Source: Streptomyces sp. NRRL F-2580
GTDB taxonomy: Bacteria; Actinomycetota; Actinomycetes; Streptomycetales; Streptomycetaceae
Reading direction: 5' to 3'
NCBI RefSeq assembly: GCF_000720115.1
Contig: NZ_JOIR01000013.1
Span: 1 to 64,000 of the forward strand
Length of the DNA: 64,000 nucleotides
The position numbers and the translations under genes were made by a program. Shown piece by piece: positions 7,933 through 16,355 of the stretch. Position 1 is the stretch's first letter, and each line of letters starts with the position of its first letter. The notes under the pieces were generated by a model, which did not search any database, was not told the DNA's origin, and worked only from the letters and a program-made list of their open reading frames with translations.

Positions 7933-8835
7933 TCACGGCGTGTGGCCGGTCCCGGTCCGCGCCGCCAGTCCTCGGCGCAGGCAGGCGGTGAGCCGCGCCG
8001 CGATGGTCCCGTCGGGGTCGAGGCCGGGATTGAAGATCGTGACGTCGAAGCCGGCGGCCCGTTCGTCGGCCAGTGCCGTGCGCAGCACGCTCTCCAGCTC
8101 TGCCCAGGTCAGCCCGCCGGGGATGCGGTAGTCGACGGCGGGCATGATCGCGTCGTCCAGGACGTCGACGTCGAGGTGGACCCAGTAGCCGGCGCTCTCG
8201 TCGTGCGTGAGGCGGCTGATCGCGGCACGCGCGGCGGTGGCGGCGCCGGCCGCGCGCACGGCGTCGAGGTCGACCGCATGGAGCCGGGGCGGCAGCGGTT
8301 GCATCCCGGCCACGCGGGACTCGGCGGCGTCGCGGAATCCGAAGGCGACGACGTCCTCGTCGCGCAGCAGGGGCCCGCGGCCTTCGAGGTCGGTGAGCAG
8401 CCGGGGGCCGCGGCCGGTGGCGAGGGCGAGTTCCATCGAGGCCGCCTCGCCGGTCGGCTCCGCCGAGGGCTGGTAGAAGTCGGTGTGGCCGTCGAGGAAC
8501 AGCAGTCCGTGGCGGCCTCGGCGGCGCAGGGCGAGGAGGTTGCCGAGCAGGATGCTGCAGTCGCCGCCGAGGACGACGGGAAAGCGGCCCTCTTCGAGGA
8601 CGGCGCCCACGGCGTCGGCCAGCCGGACGGAGTACCGGGCGATGCCGGCGGGGTTGAGGACCTGGGTGTCGGGGTCCCGTCGCGGGTCGTACGCCGGTGG
8701 CTCGACCCGGCCGGCGCGCACCGTGCCGGGGTGGTCCGCCAGACCGGCAGCGAGCAGGGCCGAGGGCAGGTCCTGGACGCCGGAGGGCCGCAGCCCGAGC
8801 ACGGACGGTGCCTCGATGATCGCCGTTTCGCGCAC
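7933..8835 (-). CDS. Arginase/agmatinase superfamily hydrolase with GGDCS motif
   Basis: A 300-aa ureohydrolase fold. Expected metal motifs occur in order: GGDCSILLG, DGHTDFYQ and the LDVDVLDD segment. The Asp/His/Asp ligands of the second and the Asp pair of the third are kept, but the first-motif His of GGDHS is Cys here, so the dinuclear Mn site is altered. Arginase, agmatinase, guanidinobutyrase or formimidoylglutamase cannot be chosen by eye. GTG 8835 is used because it precedes the first homologous segment (TAIIEAPSVLGL) and an AGGA lies nine bases upstream. Kinase and methyltransferase genes lie upstream on the same strand, the nearest about 98 bp away. Confidence 0.8.
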   Translation of the reverse strand: MRETAIIEAPSVLGLRPSGVQDLPSALLAAGLADHPGTVRAGRVEPPAYDPRRDPDTQVLNPAGIARYSVRLADAVGAVLEEGRFPVVLGGDCSILLGNLLALRRRGRHGLLFLDGHTDFYQPSAEPTGEAASMELALATGRGPRLLTDLEGRGPLLRDEDVVAFGFRDAAESRVAGMQPLPPRLHAVDLDAVRAAGAATAARAAISRLTHDESAGYWVHLDVDVLDDAIMPAVDYRIPGGLTWAELESVLRTALADERAAGFDVTIFNPGLDPDGTIAARLTACLRRGLAARTGTGHTP

Positions 8836-8933
8836 GGAACCATGGTCCTGCACGAGGGTGCGCCCTGCCGAGCCTGGCCTGGCCTGGCCTGGCCGATGGC
8901 TGCGGGGCGGGCGGTTCGGGTGGGGTGTCGGCC

Positions 8934-9608
8934 TCAGCCGGTGTCGAGGACGAGGTCGGCGCGGTGTCGGCCCGGCGCGACGAGCCGGGCGTTCGCCTCG
9001 TCCGAGCGGGTCACCCACTCGCGTGCGTACGCCGGCTCCTTGCCGTGGCGTACGTGCCGGTCGACCAGGCGCCGGACGCGCAGTTCCTCGTCCGGGGCGA
9101 GGTACCAGGCCTCGTCCAGCAGGGGTCGTACCGACGCCCACTCCCCCGCGTCGTGCAGCAGGTAGTTCCCCTCGGTGATCACCAGCGGTACGGCCGGGTG
9201 CACGGGGATGCTGCCCGCGATCGGCTCTTCCAGGGAGCGGTCGAAGGCGGGTGCGTACACCGTGGCCCCGTCGGACGCGCGCAGGCGGCGCAGCAGCGAG
9301 ACGTACCCGGCCACGTCGAAGGTCTCCGGGGCGCCCTTGCGGTCGGCCAGACCCACCCGGGCCAGCTCGGCCTGGGCGAGGTGGAACCCGTCCATCGGGA
9401 CCACCACGGCCGTCTCCGGCCCGAGCGCTTCGGCGAGCCGGGCGGCCAGCGTCGATTTCCCGGCCCCCGGTGGCCCGGCGATGCCCAGGATCCGCCGGCT
9501 GCCCCGTACGGCCGGTCCCGCCGGTCCCGCCGGTCCCGCCGTCGGCCCGGCCGGCCCGGCCAGCCTGGCCGCCCTCACTACCAGCTCCGTGGTCGTCTGC
9601 ACCTGCAT
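8934..9608 (-). CDS. P-loop nucleoside/phosphoribulokinase-like kinase
   Basis: A 224-aa protein. Walker A GIAGPPGAGKST lies near residue 45, followed by VVPMDGFHLAQ, the substrate-binding DGFH element of the uridine kinase / pantothenate kinase / FrcK-like group, and ITEGNYLL as Walker B. The family phosphorylates nucleosides, sugars or pantothenate using ATP. Before the P-loop there is a low-complexity AGPAGPTAGPAGPAGPA segment encoded by a 9-bp-type tandem repeat, possibly a variable-length linker. It starts 20 bases after the upstream methyltransferase stop, so the two form an operon. Substrate unknown. Confidence 0.82.
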   Translation of the reverse strand: MQVQTTTELVVRAARLAGPAGPTAGPAGPAGPAVRGSRRILGIAGPPGAGKSTLAARLAEALGPETAVVVPMDGFHLAQAELARVGLADRKGAPETFDVAGYVSLLRRLRASDGATVYAPAFDRSLEEPIAGSIPVHPAVPLVITEGNYLLHDAGEWASVRPLLDEAWYLAPDEELRVRRLVDRHVRHGKEPAYAREWVTRSDEANARLVAPGRHRADLVLDTG

Positions 9609-9628
9609 CTGCACATCCTGCCCGAGGA

Positions 9629-10471
9629 TCACGCACCCGTGGGCGCCCAGCCCTTCCACCCCCAGGCCGTGAGCATGCCCGGTGACAGGCCGGTGCACCG
9701 GGGGGACTCCAGGTAACGCACGGCCTCATCGAGCTGTCCGTCGTCGACGATGCCGGTGCCGACCATGGCCTCCCGTGCCCGCTCCCAGGTCTGCGCCCAG
9801 AACCTGCTGATCGCGCTGCCCGGCAGCAGCGGTGGTACGTGGATCTCGGCCGCCACCGATTCCAGCCCGGCCTCGCGCAGCAGCTCGGGATGGCCCGGCA
9901 CCCGTGACACGTCGGTGCCGATGCTGACGCGCAGCCCCTCCCACATGGCCCGCATGGCGCGGGTGTACGGGGTGACGGGCGCCGAGGCGGTGGTGAGGTC
10001 GACGGCGTCGCTGACGACCAGTACGCCACCGGGGGCGAGCAGTCCGCTCAGCTTGGCGACCATGTGCTGCGGGGACGGCAGGTGCATGAGTACGAACCGG
10101 GCGTGGACCAGTTGGAACAGGCCCGGGGCGAAATCGTCGGAGGTGACGTCCCCCTGCAGCACCGTCAGTCCGGGAACGGGGTGCGCCGCGAGGAACCGTA
10201 CGTCGCGGTCCACGGCGAGGACCGTCTCCACGCCCGCTTCGTCCAGCAGGCGGCGCGCCACCGTGCCGGTTCCGGCGCCCACGTCCAGGCAGTTCCAGCC
10301 CGGCCCCACACCCAGCAGCTTCAGTCGGGCCAGGGTCGTCGCGTCGTAGGTGAGGGCTCCGAGGTCGATCCTGTCGCCCTCGCCTCCCTCGTCGGGCCGG
10401 AAGACCCGCTCGCCGTAGCGCCCCTCGCCGGGGGAGTGCGGGTGGTCCGATGACAGCTCTGCGCCGGTCAT
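9629..10471 (-). CDS. Class I SAM-dependent methyltransferase
   Basis: A 280-aa Rossmann methyltransferase. Motif I is CLDVGAGTGTVAR, the acidic ribose-binding residue follows in VLAVDRD, and post-motif segments read LQGDVTSDDF and FVLMHLPSP. Size and the LLAPGGVLVVSDAVD stretch fit small-molecule (ubiE-like) methyltransferases. It is first in a minus-strand unit with the P-loop kinase (20-bp gap) and is divergent from a TetR gene whose operator lies 77-97 bp upstream of this start; the repressor may therefore control both directions. Confidence 0.88.
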   Translation of the reverse strand: MTGAELSSDHPHSPGEGRYGERVFRPDEGGEGDRIDLGALTYDATTLARLKLLGVGPGWNCLDVGAGTGTVARRLLDEAGVETVLAVDRDVRFLAAHPVPGLTVLQGDVTSDDFAPGLFQLVHARFVLMHLPSPQHMVAKLSGLLAPGGVLVVSDAVDLTTASAPVTPYTRAMRAMWEGLRVSIGTDVSRVPGHPELLREAGLESVAAEIHVPPLLPGSAISRFWAQTWERAREAMVGTGIVDDGQLDEAVRYLESPRCTGLSPGMLTAWGWKGWAPTGA

Positions 10472-10547
10472 GGGCCGATTGTCCCCCGATAGGTTCCGGC
10501 GAGCGCGCCCAAGCCGGGATGGCACACGTCGCAGGCCACACGCCAGC

Positions 10548-10568
10548 TTGCCTAAAAGCTTTAGGCAA
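10548..10568. promoter_or_regulatory. TetR operator overlapping a promoter
   Basis: TTGCCTAAA-AGC-TTTAGGCAA, perfect 9-bp arms. On the plus strand its left end doubles as a -35 (TTGCCT), with a 17-base spacer to a -10-like TAATAA at 10571-10576. It is AT-rich against its surroundings. Expected to bind the adjacent TetR protein and autorepress; it may also affect the divergent methyltransferase. Confidence 0.75.
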
Positions 10569-10603
10569 CTTAATAATGGATATAGGCTACGGGGAGGATG
10601 CTG

Positions 10604-11206
10604 ATGGCGCGCGTAGGACTGACCACGGAACGACTGACCCGGGCGGGGGCGGAGCTCGCCGACGAGGTCGGCTTCGACCAGGTGACCGTCTCGGCGCTCG
10701 CCCGGCACTTCGACGTCAAGGTGGCGAGCCTGTACTCGCACGTGAAGAACTCCCAGGACCTCAAGACCCGGATCGCCCTCCTCGCCCTGGAGGAACTCGC
10801 CGACCGGGTGGCCGCGGCACTCGCGGGGCGGGCCGGCAAGGACGCCCTGACCGCGTTCGCGAACGTCTACCGCGACTACGCCAAGGAGCACCCCGGCCGC
10901 TACGCCGCGGCCCAGCTGAAGCTCAGCCCGCAGGACGCGGCCGCCAGCGCGGGCGTCAGGCACGCACAGATGACCCGGGCGATCCTGCGCGGCTACGACC
11001 TGACAGAACCCGACCAGACCCACGCCGTCCGGCTCCTGGGCAGCGTCTTCCACGGCTACGTCAGCCTGGAGCTGGGCGGGAGCTTCAGCCACAGCGCCCC
11101 CGACGCACAGGAATCCTGGTCACGGGTCCTCGACGCCCTCGACGCCCTGCTGCGGAACTGGCCCGCGCCCGCCGGCGAACCGGGTCCGACGGCCCGGACC
11201 ACGTAG
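10604..11206 (+). CDS. TetR family transcriptional regulator
   Basis: A 200-aa repressor. The N-terminal helix-turn-helix is VTVSALARHFDVKVASLYSHVKN (about residues 25-47), the standard TetR recognition region; the remainder is a helical ligand domain with FHGYVSLELGGSF, typical of WHG/TetR_C_33-type proteins. The ATG at 10604 has GGGGAGG six bases upstream; the ATG two codons earlier is too close to it. The upstream palindrome fits autoregulation. An SGNH esterase follows after 62 bp and is probably co-transcribed. Ligand unknown. Confidence 0.9.
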   Translation: MARVGLTTERLTRAGAELADEVGFDQVTVSALARHFDVKVASLYSHVKNSQDLKTRIALLALEELADRVAAALAGRAGKDALTAFANVYRDYAKEHPGRYAAAQLKLSPQDAAASAGVRHAQMTRAILRGYDLTEPDQTHAVRLLGSVFHGYVSLELGGSFSHSAPDAQESWSRVLDALDALLRNWPAPAGEPGPTARTT

Positions 11207-11268
11207 ACCGCCTGGTCCGTTCAGACCATTCAGACCACTCAGAAGACTCAGATCAACAGGCTGGAACC

Positions 11269-12450
11269 GTGAGTACCGCACCCCACTGGATCACCACCCC
11301 CATCACCGCCGACCTCCTGCGCGGCGCCCTCGACCTGGAGCGGACCGCCCACGGCGTACTGCCGCACCGGCTGCCCGCCCGGGCCCGCGCCCAGAGCAAC
11401 GACGGTCAACTGGCCATGGCCGAGGCCCAGCCCTCCGGCGTACGCGTGGTGCTGCGCACCCGCGCCACGGTCATCGAGCTGGACGCGCTGCGCACCAAGC
11501 GCGCGTACCTGGGCGCCCCGCCCCGTCCCGACGGCGTCTACGACCTCCTCGTCGACGGACAGCCGGCCGGGCAGGCCTGCGTGACCGGCGGCAACCTGCT
11601 GACGGTCGACATGGCCACGGGCTCCGCGGAGACCCGGACCGGCCCGGTCGGCACCGTCCGGTTCGCCGGTCTCCCCGAGCGCCTCAAGGACGTGGAGATC
11701 TGGCTGCCGTACAACGAGACGACCGAGCTGGTCGCCCTGCGCACCGATGCTCCCGTCGAACCGTTGCCGGACCGGGGCCGCGCGCGGTGGGTCCACCACG
11801 GCAGCTCGATCAGCCACGGCTCCGACGCGGCGAGCCCCAGCGCGACCTGGCCGGCCGTGGCCGGGTTCCTCGGCGGTGTGGAGCTGACCAACCTCGGTCT
11901 GGGCGGCAGCGCGCTGCTCGACCCGTTCACCGCCCGGGCGTTGCGTGACACCCCCGCCGACCTGATCAGCATCAAGATCGGCATCAACCTCGTCAACACC
12001 GACGTGATGCGGCTGCGCGCCTTCGGCCCGGCGGTGCACGGCTTCCTCGACACCGTCCGCGAAGGCCACCCCACCGTTCCGCTCCTGGTCGTCTCGCCCA
12101 TCCTCTGCCCCATCCACGAGGACACGCCCGGCCCCAGCGCCCCGGACTTCGAGGAGCTGAAGGCCGGCCGGATCCGCTTCCGCGCCACGGGCGACCCCGC
12201 GGAACGGGCGGCCGGAAAGCTGACCCTGGGCGTCATCCGGGACGAACTCGCCCGGATCGTGCGGCAGCGGGCGGCCGAGGACCCTCACCTGCACTATCTG
12301 GACGGCCGGGCCCTCTACGGCGAGGCGGACTTCGCCGAGCTGCCGCTGCCCGACCAGCTCCACCCGGACGCCGCGACGCACCGTCGCATGGGCGAGCGGT
12401 TCGCCGCGCTGGCCTTCGCCTCCGGCGGCCCGTTCGCCACCGGCGGGTGA
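11269..12450 (+). CDS. SGNH/GDSL-type hydrolase
   Basis: A 393-aa two-part protein. Residues 1-170 form a beta-rich N-terminal domain; the C-terminal half is an SGNH fold: block I HHGSSISHGSD (nucleophile Ser), block II around LTNLGLGGSALLD, block III as IKIGINLVN, and catalytic Asp-His in PDQLHPD. This matches GDSL-like esterases acting on acyl or acetylated sugars. GTG 11269 is the start; no signal peptide is seen, so it is probably cytoplasmic. Likely in an operon with the TetR gene 62 bp upstream and therefore induced by that repressor's ligand. Confidence 0.85.
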   Translation: MSTAPHWITTPITADLLRGALDLERTAHGVLPHRLPARARAQSNDGQLAMAEAQPSGVRVVLRTRATVIELDALRTKRAYLGAPPRPDGVYDLLVDGQPAGQACVTGGNLLTVDMATGSAETRTGPVGTVRFAGLPERLKDVEIWLPYNETTELVALRTDAPVEPLPDRGRARWVHHGSSISHGSDAASPSATWPAVAGFLGGVELTNLGLGGSALLDPFTARALRDTPADLISIKIGINLVNTDVMRLRAFGPAVHGFLDTVREGHPTVPLLVVSPILCPIHEDTPGPSAPDFEELKAGRIRFRATGDPAERAAGKLTLGVIRDELARIVRQRAAEDPHLHYLDGRALYGEADFAELPLPDQLHPDAATHRRMGERFAALAFASGGPFATGG

Positions 12451-12589
12451 CCGGGCAGGGCCGCTGCTACCGCGGCGGCGGCGCAGTCGGACCACATCGG
12501 GCGTGGCGTCCACCCCCGCCGAGGTGAATGCCGATATACCCCAGGGGAAGTCCCACCAGGTCCCTCTCCCCCGGCCCGCGGGAGGCCCC

Positions 12590-15557
12590 GTGTTCCACCG
12601 CCTCGGCCTCGCCGCACTCGGCCTGGCCCTCGCCGTCGCCGCCGGCCCGTCCATGGCGGCCCCGCAGCCGGCCGCCACTCCGGGCCCGGGGGCCGGGCGG
12701 GGGCCGGGACGGCAGGTCACGGCGGTCACGGCGGTCACCGCGGTCACCGCCGTCGCGTCCGCACCCGGCAGTACAACGGCCCTGGCCGGGTACGCCATCC
12801 GCTCGACGGCGGAGGTCACCGACTCGGCGGCCATCGTCTCCAGCCCCGGATATCCGGCGACCGGCTGGTATCCGGCCGGGGCACGCTCCACCGTCCTCGC
12901 GGCGCTGCTGGCCGCGGGCGCGTACCCCGACCCCCTTCTACTCCACCCAGCAGCAGCGCATTCCGGCCGCGGACTTCGACGTGCCCTGGTGGTACCGGTC
13001 CGATTTCACCGTCGCCGACACGGCGGCCCGCACCCATCTGGACTTCAGCGGGGTCATCTCCGCCGCCGACGTGTATGTCAACGGTCACCGGATCGCCACC
13101 GCCGCCGACGTCGCCGGCGCGTACACCCGGCACGAGTTCGACGTGACCGACCTGATCAAGGAGGGCACCAATACGGTTGCCTTCCGGATCCAGCCCAATG
13201 ATCCGCGGAAGCGGCTCACCATGAGCTGGCTCGACTGGCTCCAGCCACCGCCCGACGAGAACATGGGCATCGTCCGTGACGTCACGGTCCGCCGCGGCGG
13301 GCCGGTCGCCCTGCGCGACGCACACGTGGTGACGGCCCTGGCCGTGCCGTCGATGGCCTCCGCCGACCTGACCGTGAAGGCTCAGGTGCGCAACGACTCG
13401 GCCGCCACCGTCACCACCACGGTGTCCGGCACCGCGGGTCCGGCCGCCGTCAGCCGGACCGTCACCCTGGCCCCGCACGAGACGCGGACGCTGGTCTTCT
13501 CCCCCGCCGACCACCCCGCGCTCCGCCTCGGCGCGCCCCGCGTGTGGTGGCCCGCCGCGATGGGCGAGCAGCCCCTGTACGAGCTCGACCTGACCGCGAC
13601 CGTGAACGGCGCACCCTCCGACACCGCGCGCCAGTCCTTCGGCATCCGCGACGTACAGGCCCCGCTGAACGCCGACGGGGACCGGCAGTACCGCGTCAAC
13701 GGCCGCCCGCTGCTGATCAAGGGGGCCGGCTGGTCCCCCGACGCGTTCCTGCGCTGGGACCGCACCTACGTCGAGGACCGGCTGAAGTACGCCCTCGACC
13801 TGGGCCTGAACACCCTTCGCCTGGAAGGGCACATCGAGCCCGACGAGTTCTTCGACCTCGCCGACCGGTACGGGATCCTGACGCTGCCCGGCTGGGAGTG
13901 CTGCAGCAAGTGGGAGGGTGAGGTCAACGGCACCGAGGCCGGGGAGGAATGGGACGATGCCGACTACCCCGTCGCCCGGGCTTCCATGGCCGCCGAAGCG
14001 GCCCGGCTCCGCCACCACCCCAGCGTGATCTCCTTCCTGATCGGCAGTGACTTCGCGCCGAACGAGGAGATCGAGCGGGGCTACGTCGACGCGCTGCGGG
14101 CCGCCGACTGGCCGGCCCCCGTGGTCCCGGCGGCCTCCAACGCCTCCGCTCCGATCACCGGGCGCTCCGGCATGAAGATGACGGGACCGTACGACTGGGT
14201 GCCGCCCGGCTACTGGTACGGGAAGCGGGAGGGCGGCGCCACCGGCTTCAACTCCGAGACCAGCGCCGGCCCGGACGTACCGACCCTCGACACGCTGCGC
14301 CGCATGATGTCACCGGCCGAGCTGGAGACCCTCTGGAAGAACCCGTCCGCCGCCCAGTACCACCGCTCCCCCTCCCGTACCTTCGCCACGCTGGGGCTGT
14401 ACGACGCCGCGCTGGCCGGCCGCTACGGCGCCCCGACCGGCCTCGCCGACTACGTGCGCAAGGCGCAGCTCTCCCAGTACGAGAGCGTACGCGCGCAGTT
14501 CGAGGCCTACGGGCGCAACGCCAAGGACGCCTCCGAACCGTCGACCGGCGTCATCTACTGGATGTTCAACAGCGGCTGGACCTCCCTGCACTGGCAGTTG
14601 GTGGACCGCTTCCTCGACCAGGGCGGCGCCTACTTCGGCGCGAAGAAGGCGAACGAGCCGCTGCACGTCCAGTACGGGTACGACGACCGCGCGGTATCGG
14701 TCGTCAACAACCGGACCTCCACGGCCTCCGGCCTGACGGCGCGGGTGACGCTCTTCGACCCGGACGGTACGCAGCGGTACGACCGGACGGTGACGGGCCT
14801 GAGCGTCGCGGGCGACGGCGCGAGCCGCACCGCGCTCACGGTCCCGGAGCCGGAGTCGGTCCCGGGCCTGTCCACCACGTACCTGGTCCGGCTGCTGCTG
14901 ACCGACGGCGCCGGGCGCGAGATGAGCCGCAACGTCTACTGGCTCTCCACCCGGGCGGACGTCCTCGACTACGAGAACAGCGACTGGTATTACACGCCGA
15001 CCACTTCCTACGCCGACCTGCGGGGGCTGAACTCGATGCCGCAGACGGCGGTCGCCGCGGCCGCCTCGACGACGGAGGACGGCACGGGGACGTCCACGAC
15101 GACGGTGACCGTACGGCACACGGGCGCGGGCGCCACCCCCGCCCTGCTCACCGACGTCCACCTCGTCGGCGCGGACGGCAGTCCGGTGCTGCCGGTCCGG
15201 TGGAGCGACAACCAGGTCAGCCTCTGGCCGGGCGAGTCGGCGACACTGACCGCGACCTACCGCACCGCGGACCTGCACGGCTCCGCACCGCGGCTGCGCG
15301 TCTCCGGCTGGAACACCCCTACGATGACGCCATGGCCAGGATCGACGTCACCCAGCCGCTGGGTGCACAACCGCGTGAACGGCGGGCCCGAGGCGCCGAG
15401 TCGTGAGGTGGTCGCCGCCGAGCCTGCTGGGGGTCTTCGCGCACCCCGACGACGAGTCCCTGCTCGCGGGCGGCGTTCTCGCCCGCCATGCCGCCTCGGG
15501 CGCGCGTACGGCCGTCGTGACCGCGACCTGGACGCCGGGCAGCCACCGCGCCGGTGA
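12590..15557 (+). pseudogene. GH2 exo-beta-D-glucosaminidase-like gene with frameshift
   Basis: It begins at GTG 12590 (GGGAGG five bases upstream) with a signal peptide (LGLAALGLALAVAAGPSMA), then STTALAGYAIRSTAEV to AGAYPDP in one frame. The family continues YPDPFYST, but here the next residues are in another frame; deleting one C from the run 12931-12935 restores it. The remainder has the GH2 sugar-binding, immunoglobulin-like and TIM-barrel domains, with FLIGSD and GFNSETS at a spacing close to the D469/E541 pair of CsxA-type exo-glucosaminidases. The second frame has lost its natural stop after SGWNTPT and runs to 15557 into the next gene. Either a genuine frameshift or a sequencing error in a C-run; when intact it would release glucosamine from chitosan outside the cell. 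Confidence 0.75.
15332..15406 (+). CDS. Possible 24-codon leader ORF overlapping PIG-L start
   Basis: ATG 15332 opens a 24-residue frame (MARIDVTQPLGAQ and on, ending RGAES) whose TGA overlaps the next gene's GTG as GTGA. It could couple translation into the PIG-L gene or be chance; no strong ribosome site is visible. Confidence 0.25.
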   Translation: MARIDVTQPLGAQPRERRARGAES

Positions 15558-16182
15558 ACTCGCCGACGCGCTCCACGTGCTGGGCGCCGGTGAGCCGAGG
15601 CTGTTGGAGTACGCCGATGCGCGCGTCCCCGAATCGGCGCCGGGGCGGCCGCGGTTCATCGACGCACCGCTCGACGAGGCGGTGGCGCGGCTCGTACGCC
15701 ACGTACGCGCGTTCCGGCCCGACGTCGTGGTCACCCACGACGACTACGGTCAGCTGACCGGGCACCCCGACCACGTCCACACCCACCGGGTCACCCTGCT
15801 GGCCGTGCACGCCGCCGGCCTCGAACACCTCCACCCCGAGGCGGGGGAACCCTGGCAGCCCGGCTCCCTCTGTCTGGCCACCCATCCGCACTCGGGCGTC
15901 GGTGAGTTGGGCGGGTTGCTGGCCGGCGTCGGGAAGACCGTACGCAGCGTTCCGGACGAGCGGGTCACCGCGACGGTCGACGTACGTCCGTGGCTGGACC
16001 GGAAATGGGCCGCCATCGCCGCGCACCGGAGCGAGGTGGAACGCCGCCGCTCGCTGCCCGGAATCCTTTCCCGGCTCCCCGCCGATGCCCGCGGGCGCAT
16101 CCTCGCGACCGAGTGGTTCACCCGCCTGGCCGTCCGTCCGATGCCGGGTGACCCGGCGGATCCGGGTGGGTTGACCGGCTGA
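15403..16182 (+). CDS. PIG-L family deacetylase (second copy)
   Basis: A 259-aa LmbE-like zinc hydrolase. GVFAHPDDESLLAGG near the N-terminus supplies the HPDDE ligands, and GHPDHVHTHRVT the third. It is only distantly similar to the PIG-L protein at 2635-3468. GTG 15403 is used because it sits just before the first strand and overlaps the stop of a short leader frame. Substrate probably an N-acetyl sugar or sugar conjugate; a glucosamine-releasing enzyme was encoded directly upstream, so amino-sugar processing is plausible but unproven. Confidence 0.87.
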   Translation: MRWSPPSLLGVFAHPDDESLLAGGVLARHAASGARTAVVTATWTPGSHRAGELADALHVLGAGEPRLLEYADARVPESAPGRPRFIDAPLDEAVARLVRHVRAFRPDVVVTHDDYGQLTGHPDHVHTHRVTLLAVHAAGLEHLHPEAGEPWQPGSLCLATHPHSGVGELGGLLAGVGKTVRSVPDERVTATVDVRPWLDRKWAAIAAHRSEVERRRSLPGILSRLPADARGRILATEWFTRLAVRPMPGDPADPGGLTG

Positions 16183-16355
16183 GTCGACGCCGCGGGCTCG
16201 CGGCCCTCACCCGCGCGGGTGGTTCGGGGCGTCCAGTGGGCGCAGCGCGGCCAGCCGCACGCGCTCGGCCGTGCCGCTGCCAACAGGCTGTGGCCTGTCA
16301 CAGGAGGCGGCGGCCCGCTGCGCGGCGGCGAGCGGGCAGGAGGGACCCAGATCGA

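Noticed and set aside
9500..9560. Tandem CCGGTCCCG repeats as a regulatory element
   Set aside because: Lies inside the P-loop kinase and encodes the GPAGP linker.
7933..10029. Single 698-aa minus-strand frame joining methyltransferase, kinase and arginase regions
   Set aside because: Only its last 300 residues are in the arginase frame; the rest is a wrong-frame reading through two real genes.
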